From Wolfiporia cocos (Eukaryota; Basidiomycota; Agaricomycetes; Polyporales; Phaeolaceae): a DNA stretch of 64,000 bases. The notes below the pieces were generated by a model. The model was not told the origin of the DNA and did not search any database. It worked only from the letters and a program-made list of their open reading frames with translations. Location of the stretch: positions 1,860,001 through 1,924,000 of the forward strand of contig JACCLO010000004.1 of NCBI GenBank assembly GCA_029448655.1, given 5' to 3'. A program made the position numbers and the translations under genes. Shown one piece after another: positions 26,619-35,752 of the stretch (its first letter is position 1; every line of letters starts with the position of its first letter).

Positions 26619-27180
26619 CTAGCTTAATTACCTGTGGCTTTGCCACAAACGTTATGTCTTAGGAATATATTTTAGTCTCTGCCCGCTCAGCCACTCCTCC
26701 ACCTCACTGATGCTCGGTATTGTTGTCGCTTTGCTTGTAAAATCTGCAACCGGCATGTGCGCCTTGCAGGTGCTGGGTGTGGGAATTCACCCCTGTGGCA
26801 TTGGGGTGCAAATCCCTGTGGCACAGGGTACAAATCCCCATGGTGTGGGGTATTTACATTACAAAATCCCCATGCCACAGGACACAAATCCCTGTGGCAT
26901 GGGCCACAAACCCCCATGGAATGGGCCATGAATCCCCGTGGTGTGGGGCATGAATCCCCGTGGTGCGGGGCAGGAACAGCGTGCAAAATGTGAGCTAGCA
27001 GCGCACCTTGCAGGTGCTGGGCATGGGAATTCACCGGCGCCAGGCGCCCTATCTAATGGGAGCAGGATTGATGATGCGCATGGACGCCACACGGCAAACG
27101 TGCTCGCCATGTGTGATTCTCGTGCATGACACGCTAGTGACACGTGACGCCTCCCACGTGAGCTCCCATTATATTATAGA
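26619..27180 (-). mobile_element. Non-autonomous Helitron W2
   Basis: Same plan as W1: CTAG end at 26619, hairpin with a TTT loop variant, minisatellite at ~26800-26980, 5' end TCTATAATATAATGGGAGC at 27180. No gene. It is directly fused to W1 and W3. Confidence 0.83.
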
Positions 27181-27967
27181 CTAGCTTAACTACCTGTGGC
27201 TTTGCCACAAATGTTATGTCTTAAGAATATATTTTAGTCTCTGCCTGCTCAGCCACTCCTCCACCTCGCTGATGCTTGCTATCGTTGTCACTTTGCTGGT
27301 AGAATTTGTAACTGGCATGCATGCCTTGCAGGCACTGGGTGTGGGAATTCACCCCTGTGGCATTGGGGTGCTAATACCTGTGGCACAGGGTACAAACCCC
27401 TGTGGTGCGGAGTATTTATATTACAAAATCCCCATGCCACAGGACACAAATCCCTGTGGCATGGGGCACGAATCCCCGTGGCATGGGGCACAAACCCCCA
27501 TGGCATGGGCCAAAAATCCCTGTGGTGTAGGGCACGAATCCCCGTGGCATGGGGTACAAATCCCTGTGGTGTGGGGTATTTACATTACAAAATCTCCATG
27601 CCACAGGACACAAATCCCTGTGGCATGGGCCATAAATCCCCATGGAATGGGCCACTAATCCCCATGGTGTGGGTACGAATCCCCATGGTGTGGGGCACGA
27701 ATCCCCATGGCATGGGGCACGAATTCCCGTGGCATGGGGCACGAATCCCCATGGTGCGGGGCAGGAACAGCGCGCGCACCTTGCAGGCGCCAGGCGTGGG
27801 AATCCACCGGCCAACTCCGCGGATGGCAGGCACCCTATCTAATGGGAGGAGGATCAACGATGCGCATGGATGCCACATGGCAAACATGGTGTCCATGTGT
27901 GCAAAACACGAGCGACATGCTAGCGGCATGTGAGCGCCTATGACACGAGCTCCCCTTACTTTATGGA
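27181..27967 (-). mobile_element. Non-autonomous Helitron W3
   Basis: CTAG end at 27181; 5' end TCCATAAAGTAAGGGGAGC at 27967, followed by T (27968). The minisatellite is longest here (~27350-27760). It is the last member of the minus-strand array, and its 5' end faces the 5' end of plus-strand Helitron V 23 bp away. Confidence 0.83.
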
Positions 27968-28313
27968 TATCGTACGTACCACTACGCGTATCTATAAGTA
28001 ATGGGAGCTTGCGCCGTAGGCGCTCGTGTGTCGCTAGCATGCAGCTAGTGTGCAGCTAGCGTGTCGCTCGCGTGTCGCTCGCGTTTTGTGCACGTTCAGT
28101 GCACATTTTGCATACATTTTGTGCACGTTTTGCACACATGGACGCCACGTTTGCCACGTGGCGTCCATGCGCGTCGTCGATCCTGCTCCCATTAGATAGG
28201 GTGCCTGCGACCCGGGGAGTTTGCCAGTAGATTCCCACACCCAGTGTCTGCAAGGCGCACGTGCTGCTAGCTCGTGTTTTGCATGCTGTTCCTGCCCCGC
28301 ACCATGGGGATTC

Positions 28314-29139
28314 TGTCACAGATTATATCTGTTTTCTACAATTTCCTTGCTATTTCTAGCAATTTATCCCATTTGTTAGCTTAATGTCTACGCTCTTCCC
28401 TAGTCTGACGCCCTACGGCCTCAGTCTAGCACGTGACCTTATGATAACATCTTATCTCTGGCCTACCAACCATCTTATCTCATAGTAACCCAAACCTTGA
28501 TCATCTCAATCACAACCGCGGCATACGCCGCCATACGTATAGCTCAGTCCTTACAGATGGCTAACACCGATAGGCTATCTCCTTACAGAGTAGCCCAGGC
28601 CCTTCGGCATTTCGGTTACGTAAGCATGACTAATACGGCAGACCATTACCGGTCCAACCAAGTCACCTGACTTAGCCGTGCACCTTACAAAGCGCCATAG
28701 TCATATTGATAGGCATACCCCGGTTGGTATATGAGTCATCGCCGAGATGGCCATATCACATGCCTCAGCCACCAAACCCATAGTGACCATTACCGGTCGC
28801 TAATCACATGCATATGCCTTATGCCCTATGCCCTGCGGCCCTATTGGCCGCAATACTTATGACACCACTTTTCTATATGTAATAGAGGTATCATTAGTCC
28901 TACCCATAGTACCTAGGGTCCTAGCCCTACAATGTATATAACCCATACTCTGAGTCACTTACGGCTCAGACTAGTTAATCTCTAGACCCCCGGCTTCTAG
29001 CCCTTAAAGCTCCTAGCCACTTGTCCCTACTCTCTTGTAGTCTCAGCCCTGAAAGCTCCTGAGCCGCCTATCTTGTTCAACTACCCAGCCTAACAGCATA
29101 GCAAGACTACCTTAGGCATTACAAGTTAGTTCTGTGTCA
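28314..29139 (+). mobile_element. Solo LTR (826 bp) of a Ty3-like family
   Basis: Starts TGTCACAGATTATATCTG and ends AGTTCTGTGTCA, with GATTC duplicated at 28309-28313 and 29140-29144. Termini and the ACCATTACCGGTC motif resemble LTR C (32961-33660), so it belongs to a related family. A solo LTR marks an element removed by LTR-LTR recombination. The strand is assumed from this resemblance. Confidence 0.88.
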
Positions 29140-29144
29140 GATTC

Positions 29145-29620
29145 ATGCCCCATGCCACAGGGATTTGTGCCCCATGCCACAGGGATCCATGCCCCACACC
29201 ACGGGGATTCGTTCCCACACCACAGGGATTCGTGGCCCATGCCATGGGGGTTTGTGGCCCATGCCACAGGGATTTGTGTCCTGTGGCATGGGGATTTTGT
29301 AATGTAAATACCCCACACCACGGGGATTAGTGCCCCATGCCACAGGGATTTGTGCCCCATGCCACGGGGATTTGTGCTCTGTGCCATGGAGATTTGCGCC
29401 CCATGCCACAGGGATTTGTGTCCTGTGGCATGGGAATTTTGTATTGTAAATACCCCACACCACAAGGATTTGTACCCCATGCCACAGGGATTTGTGCCCC
29501 ATGGCATGGGGATCTTTGTGATGTAAATACCCCACACCACAGGGATTTGTGCCCTGTGCCATGGGGATTTGTGCTCTGTGCCATGGGGATTTATGCTTCA
29601 TGCCACGGGGATTTTTGTAA
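29145..29620. repeat. 22-bp minisatellite inside Helitron V
   Basis: Reverse-strand counterpart of the array at 13793-14236: GCCCCATGCCACAGGGATTTGT-type units, about 18 copies, with TTGTAATGTAAATACCCCACACC spacers broken at intervals. It keeps apparent frames open on both strands, which I treat as artefacts. Confidence 0.85.
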
Positions 29621-29943
29621 CATAAATGGCCTGTGCTGTAGATGCCTGCCAAAAGATTGCAAAAAATGAAGAACATTTTGACACCACATTACAAAGTATC
29701 ACAAGCAAAGTGACGATGAGACCGAGCATCAGTGAGGTGTCAGAAGTGGCTGAGCAGGCAGAGACAAGAGACAAAAGAGGCAGGTTGGGGAACCCATGGG
29801 TAATGCACATGAAATTCATAGGGGATCCACAGGTAACTTAAGAAAACCCCTGATTATCTGAAATAGACACACATGGATTGGAATAATATATTGAAGTGGA
29901 GAAAGCAGTGTGACCGTGGCGAAGCCACGGGTAATTAAGCTAG

Positions 29944-30292
29944 TGCCGTGGATTCGCCACACTGTAACGAAGTTACTGGTGAGCAGTAAGGGGTGGCCCA
30001 CACGACCTGAACTTCAACAATAGCAGGGAGACAAAGAATCGGAGTGCTAAACCATAGTAAACACTACCCCTTACTTGGTTGTTTTGTGATGCCTGCAACT
30101 TTGTGATGCTACAATGGTAAGTCTAATCCTATTCTAAGATAAAAGGCGGAGGTCTAAACATTCCAGGATTCCATGATATCTCCCATCCTCAAAATGGGTT
30201 TCTGCATTATTGTCTCAGGCCTGCTCATCTCATAGGCTATATCAGATGCCAATGTACATATAAGATATTGCACGGCTTTACTGGTGTGAGAA
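29944..30292. other. Intergenic, no identified feature
   Basis: It begins with a degenerate CCGTGGATTCGCCACAC hairpin, possibly the worn end of another Helitron (29946-29962). Nothing else is recognised. Confidence 0.4.
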
Positions 30293-30610
30293 ATGCGCAT
30301 AGCAACAATCGACTACAGCATCAGCAAAGTGCGAGACCGTAGATCTACTAGTATCTACATAGATATACCAAGTAGGTCCTGTAACTGTAGCCAGACCGGT
30401 ATACTCATATATAACCCCCTTCTAGTAGCAGGTCCTCGCAATAGCAAGCGCCCAGGGGACGGATTCCTGCAAGGACCTCACCTGAGGGCCTTCGCTATTG
30501 TGAGGACCTCACCTGAGACCCTTCGCTACTGCGAGGACCGCACAATAGTGGTCCCCTTGGCAGCGGCATGGTAGGAGCACCGCTGTAGGGTACCGGTTCC
30601 AGCTCTTAAA
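30293..30610. repeat. Dispersed repeat R, copy 1
   Basis: Aligns with 63566-63875 over about 310 bp at roughly 80% identity by eye. It contains ~31-bp subrepeats with AGGACCTCACCTGAG and ends CCAGCTCTTAAAA. No coding signal; family unknown. Confidence 0.75.
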
Positions 30611-31463
30611 ATATATTACATAATACACACGGTGCAGTGCCAATAAAAGTTTTATTCATGTTAGTAGATCTGGCTACTGACAGAAGGGACAACAAAAGAT
30701 CCAACACAGAGCAGTAGTCTCTGACCTCCACTCCCACCCACAGCGCGCATGGCGGCAACCTCTTAGTATCAACATGAATGTACGCCACGGGCATGGTGTG
30801 GATGCCATGTGCTGCCACTACTGTGAGCATGTCCTATGCGCAGCGTGTTGGAAGTCGACACGCTCAGCGCGCGATGGTGCGATTGGAGTCGCACATCGAT
30901 CAGAGTCAATAGTGCACCAAGGCAGAAATGACGGGTGTGGTGGGAGTCGGGGGGCTGATAATCGGGGCGGTACAGGTAGATGGGTCACTGCTATTAGTAT
31001 AAAAAGGGACGGATTGTACGTACCTACGCCGTGCATTTGTAACCCATCCAGACGAAGTCCCTGGAGTCTGAAAGGGAGCGCGTAGCCTCACGAGCAGGCG
31101 CCTTCCCATGAATTTCGACACAGCATTCACTATCACTGTATGCAGCATGTCAGCCATGAATTACTACAAGCAGGAAGGGAAGGATGCACATGAGCGCAGT
31201 CACGACATGTGCCACGAACAAAAGGTGGAGGATGCCCAAAGATGGGTGTACTGTGGGAGGAATCAGACCATAAGGTGGGAGATATGTAGGCAGTATGCAC
31301 GACATCGATATCTGTCAAGGAGGTCATGACTGGTTATGACGATCATGAGGGGCTTATGGCACATTTAAGAATTGATGTTGCTGGGCAGAAAAGCACATAT
31401 ATGCGCACAAGGAGGGGGAGAGTATGAGTCAACGCACCAGATATCCGGTAGTGAGGGCAATGA
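30611..31463. other. Intergenic, no identified feature
   Basis: About 850 bp with short open frames only. I see no domain motif, LTR or terminal repeat. Confidence 0.4.
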
Positions 31464-31471
31464 GTACCCAA

Positions 31472-32425
31472 TAGTGTTGCCGAAGTTCAGTTCAGAACCA
31501 AGGTTCAGAACCTGAACCACCTGAACCGAACCTAGGTTCAGGTTCAGTCCAGGTCCGGTTCAGGGTAGGACATCAAGGTTCGGTTCTTGGTTCAGGGGGG
31601 TCATGGGTACCCTTGAACCAGGTTCGAACCGGACTGAACCTTGAACCACATAGCATTAACATATTCTGTGTAGCCACTGGTGGATAAGCATCAATTACAT
31701 TTATGTTCTTGCCATCTTTGCTATAGTGTTGTTGCAGTAAGTTATGGATAGCTGGCTTCACCATAGCAAGCACCAGCACTCATATACTCCAGTCTCCCAA
31801 TATGGTCAACCCCATGCTGGGATCACCATGCTTTCTGTGGCACTGGGCTGCATTTGTTGCTGTCAGATGAAGTAAGAAATGTAGAAGATTATGTTCCACT
31901 TCATATCCATGTTCCTAGGTTATATACAGTGTTGTCTAAGAATGGTTTGTTATTGAGGTTTGCCTCAGGCTAATTCACAATCATAAACTCTGATTACTGA
32001 ACTGCTCAAGATGGCTGCCTTGAGTGATTATTGTGCATCTAAAATTTATGTTTACCACTCTAATCAAGATTAAGAGCCACTTTGGAATTCAGCTCAATAG
32101 ACACCAAATGGAGGCACTGCAGAACTTGAAGTGTGATTACTTTAGTGGGTTCAATAGTGCCGGGAATGAGGTAGGCAATAGAGAGCAATTGGTATACATA
32201 GAAAGGTGCATGAAGTTGGTGTCTAAATTATTATTTTTACACTCTATAGAAGCAAGTAACTTAGCGGTTCGAACCTAGTTCGAACCATGAACCGAACCTG
32301 ATGAACCAGTTCACCAGGTTCAGTCCAGGTTCAGGTTCAGGTTCAGGCTCCCTGCAGTCGGTTCGGTTCTGGGTTCAGCCCTAGACCCCCCTGAACCTGA
32401 ACCGAACTGAACTTCGGCAACACTA
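31472..32425. mobile_element. hAT-like non-autonomous DNA transposon (954 bp)
   Basis: Perfect 22-bp terminal inverted repeats beginning TAGTGTTGCC (31472-31493 and 32404-32425), flanked by an 8-bp duplication GTACCCAA (31464-31471 and 32426-32433). TIR style and an 8-bp duplication are hAT hallmarks. Subterminal regions (~170 bp each side) are packed with GGTTCAG/CTGAACC repeats in both orientations, like the subterminal transposase sites known in hAT elements. The interior shows no transposase. Confidence 0.9.
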
Positions 32426-32433
32426 GTACCCAA

Positions 32434-32955
32434 GGGAATGGAGCAGCGGGTGCTGTCCAGCATTTTGTGCCTGTCATGGCAAGCATTCCCATAAGGTTAT
32501 GGCAGTAGGGTTTAGTAAGGTATGCAGAGGGAGAAAAGAAAGACGTACTCTGTGTGCAGCGAGAATGCAGGGTCACAGGTAACGGCCACAATGCATGGTG
32601 GCGAGAGGTGAAGGAGAACGAGCTGAGACCAGGGAGAGAGTGGTGGATGCATCAACTTGGATACATGCAGGTGACAGACTGCACCTAGGAAGTCGAGCGA
32701 CGAGAGGGCAACAGATTGAGGAGAGGTTTGAGCGCATCGACAGTGACAAGAGCTAGCCTTTATGGTACTAGTGACAAGATTCAAGAGCTGACTGAAAATA
32801 TGACAGACTACGAAGTATGATGAAAGGTGTTGCCCGATCAAGTAAGGGACTTACTAAATCGGATGAGAGCTGCGTCACGCCCAGATGCCACTCCGGATCT
32901 GCGCATGGATGTGTTCCAGTTATTGATATCTCCATCTGTGTTGATCCTGCAATTG
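32434..32955. other. Intergenic sequence left of element C
   Basis: No gene recognised. The last ~50 bp (TTGATCCTGCAATTGATATT) belong to the 30-bp minisatellite that continues at 42967 on the other side of element C. Confidence 0.45.
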
Positions 32956-32960
32956 ATATT

Positions 32961-33660
32961 TGTCACAGATTTGGGACATGCCACTATTTTTCCCGTATTT
33001 TTACCTATTTTATCTGGTATTTTTACGACCTTGTAGACATTTATGCTGCTAAGCGCCCGTCTACACGTACACGCAACCAAACAACACGTACACAACGCGG
33101 TATACGTCCACTTGTCATAACAACACGTACATAACACGGTTATACGCGTCAATGACTCAGCGGACTAACCTCCGGTGTCACGCGCCTTACTCATATCCCG
33201 GTACCGGGCTATGTCAGTACAATTGGATAAGCGGCCCGCTCGTTATCACATGCCAATGCCCTCACGATTACTCATATTCCGATATCGGTATATAAGAATC
33301 ACATGCATGGCTTACTAACGTAGCTACAGCCACTTCCACAACATGGACCTACGGTCCAAACAAACGATCTTACTGGTGCGGCCATTACCGGCGCACATGG
33401 TCTATTGTAGTTTACGACTTAACCATATTAGTTATGTCTGCGCACAGACCACCTTCATGTTTGGCTCCCTTACCGGTAACCAAACAAAGCATGTATATAA
33501 GTAGGGCTATCACTGCGGATAAGCCTCAGATTTGTTCTCTGCATTCGCACAGTTACATATCATCTCTGCTTGCGCCCACTAGCCTCCTCACCAACCTCCA
33601 GCAACTCCTTCAAGTCGCTTATTAGGTTATAGTGTGAGTCCCACAGTCTAGTCTGTGTCA
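32961..33660 (+). repeat. 5' LTR of element C
   Basis: TGTCACAGAT...ATCTGTGTCA-like termini (start TGTCACAGATTTGGG, end AGTCTGTGTCA). It contains the TATA element at 33494-33500. A third copy begins at 63877. Confidence 0.95.
33494..33500 (+). promoter_or_regulatory. TATA element in LTR C
   Basis: TATATAA within GCATGTATATAAGTAGGGC, about 160 bp before the LTR end. It is repeated at 42800-42806 in the 3' LTR. It probably positions the start of the element transcript. Confidence 0.6.
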
Positions 33661-34681
33661 TAAGAACAAATCTCCCCCCTACCCCCGCCCTTGCGCTTGC
33701 GCTTGGGTCTGGGTTTCTATCCTACAGGGGCTATTACTTGTTGCTGCGCACATCCCTTTCTGCCTGACAAGGCGATTGGGGTGATAGTTGAGATCTGGGG
33801 GATACATCGCCATTCTCGGCAGAGGATTGGCAACCAGGGAAGCCACACCGCCTTTTTAGGCAGGAGGCCTACCTAACCCGGACTCCAGGGTCAAGGAGAC
33901 ATAGTCCTCGCTGACAAGCTTGGACTATGTGCGGTTAAGACCCGCCTGTGGAGAAAAGGGGACGGTCTGCCTGTGTGCGCCCAACCCCCTGTCATGGCAA
34001 GCGTTGTTCAGCGCCCCATCACTATCCATAGGGTCATCATTATGATGGCATGGGAATTTTCCAAAGCCGCCTCCCAGGCGTAAGGGACCTGCTTTGAACC
34101 CGTTATGGGAAAAGCAGTGAGGGGGGTGACGTAAAAAATCACCCTGCCATAGGTCACTCGCGGTAGCCAATAGCATAAGTCCTCCGGGCAGCTCGGCGTG
34201 CGAGCATGGGTCAAACGGATTTGGGGCCCCATTGGAAGAGAAGCGCGTGGCCCACTCCTTCGGGATGTGGAGCGCTGCTGTCTCGCGATCTTAGATCGAC
34301 AGTGGTTTTTTAGCCCTGATGTGACACCCATGTGGCTATAGACGGCAACCTCATTGTTGAAGCATGGACAGGCTAAGGGATGTAAAATCCCAGCCACTTT
34401 CCGGCATCGTCCCTCCGGGGCGGTGTCGTGTATCCGAATCCCAATCATCTGACCCAGGAACCGGCCTGGCAGTCAGCAACTCTACCCCTGGAGTCGGCGC
34501 CTCTGACCGTTAGGGTCATGCGAATATCCGCGCCGTCTCGGCACAGGGTTTGCGCGCAACATAAGAGTAATTATGCCCCGTAGTACACCTTCTTTGCTCC
34601 TGAAAAGGAGTCCACTACCCTACCTTACATAATCCCTTCTATTCCTGTTCTTGGACGTATCACTGGGAAACTTCGTTTCTC
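33661..34681 (+). other. Long leader of element C
   Basis: About 1 kb without a long frame. It opens with a pyrimidine run (CTCCCCCCTACCCCCGCCC) shared in kind with the element A leader. It has a short hairpin GGGAT-GTAAA-ATCCC at 34377-34391 matching one in A. Packaging or translation signals are likely here but not proven. Confidence 0.55.
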
Positions 34682-35605
34682 ATGAAGGCTGCACTTTCTA
34701 GAATCATGCCCCGCGTTACCCGTCGCACCCGTGGCTCCTCCACTGCCCCTTACGTCAAACCGGCGAAGCGGTCCCTTCTCAGCCGCATCGACACCGCCGA
34801 CATTCCTCGGGCAGAGGACGTCACCTACACGCTTCCTGTAAAGGAAGATTACACTGGGAAACTCCATCTTTGGGAGATTCCCGTCCACATGCCAAAGCAC
34901 ATTGCTGAGGCTGGGAAACCCACTCCTCGACCTCCCAAACCAGTTCCGCTCGCTAAGCGTATCTGGACAGAGGAAGAGAAGCTAGCCGCTTCCATTACCG
35001 CCATGGAAAACCTTATCGAACTCCGCGAACTCAACAAGCTCAAGCTCGCCCGCGATAAGCTGAATAAGCGAATCGCCGCCAAGCAAGCCGCCAAGGAAGC
35101 CAAGCAAGCAGCTTCTTCACTGGCCCTCCGTCTCTCCAGCCCGGCGGCCGGACCTTCTGTTCCGGCCAACCACAAGATTCTCGACCCTTCCCTCGTCTTC
35201 GGGAAGAAGAAACCCCTCCAAGCATGCGATCAAGTTATTCCCATGCTAGAAGGCACCCTCACTCGTCTTACCCCTCTCGCCAACCACCCCCCTAATTACC
35301 CAGGCTTCCATATGGAAAACGACATGCGTTTCCATACTATGGTAGTAGAATTGGAGGACTTGGTGGATAACGTAAAGGATAGAGCGAGACGAGGAAGGAT
35401 CACCAATAGAGACTGGAGAATTATGAAAAAGTATTGCAAACAGCTCGGCAATATTTCCTTTTTGGATTGGCGTACGGACTTGGCTCGTATCGTAGCAGAA
35501 TGCGTAGCGCTACAAATTACTTTTGCCTTCGGTGTAACACCACCTGACAAGGTGGCAGGGCCCTCAACTACTTCGGTAGAAGAGGATATACTCGCGATTG
35601 TATAG
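34682..35605 (+). CDS. Pre-gag ORF1 of element C, coiled-coil protein of unknown function (up to 307 aa)
   Basis: Homologue of the element A ORF1 (21892-22707). It has an Arg/Thr-rich N terminus, a central helical Lys/Arg/Ala-rich coiled coil (~95-150), an Ala/Ser/Pro linker, and a helical C-terminal domain (~205-285) with the shared DL, DWR and KKY residues. The ATG at 34682 is the first in frame. The ATG at 34706 (MPRVTRR) matches the MPKAPR start in A better and may be the true start. It ends 147 bp before gag, almost the same spacing as in A. Conservation between two diverged elements supports it as a real gene. Function unknown. Confidence 0.8.
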   Translation: MKAALSRIMPRVTRRTRGSSTAPYVKPAKRSLLSRIDTADIPRAEDVTYTLPVKEDYTGKLHLWEIPVHMPKHIAEAGKPTPRPPKPVPLAKRIWTEEEKLAASITAMENLIELRELNKLKLARDKLNKRIAAKQAAKEAKQAASSLALRLSSPAAGPSVPANHKILDPSLVFGKKKPLQACDQVIPMLEGTLTRLTPLANHPPNYPGFHMENDMRFHTMVVELEDLVDNVKDRARRGRITNRDWRIMKKYCKQLGNISFLDWRTDLARIVAECVALQITFAFGVTPPDKVAGPSTTSVEEDILAIV

Positions 35606-35752
35606 TAGAAATACTATCATCTTTTAACTCTGAAATAGAGTGCGAGTGTGATCTATAACGAAAGTCGCAGCTTTCAAAACCAATCCCTTCTTAAGAATCT
35701 AAGACAATGAGTAACCAGAAACTAACATTCGTCACAAACAGTATTCACAAAA

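Larger units (their letters stand above)
27991..29943 (+). mobile_element. Non-autonomous Helitron V, plus orientation, split by a solo LTR
   Basis: 5' terminus TCTATAAGTAATGGGAGC at 27991 preceded by A; 3' hairpin CCGTGGCGAAGCCACGG (29914-29930) and CTAG at 29940-29943 followed by T. The interior holds the 22-bp minisatellite (29145-29620) and a 3' part matching Helitron Z in reverse. A solo LTR with its duplication occupies 28314-29144. Removing it joins the minisatellite cleanly. Confidence 0.83.

Noticed and set aside
27707..28040. Coding capacity around the Helitron head-to-head junction
   Set aside because: Frames consist of minisatellite and Helitron 5' terminal sequence only.
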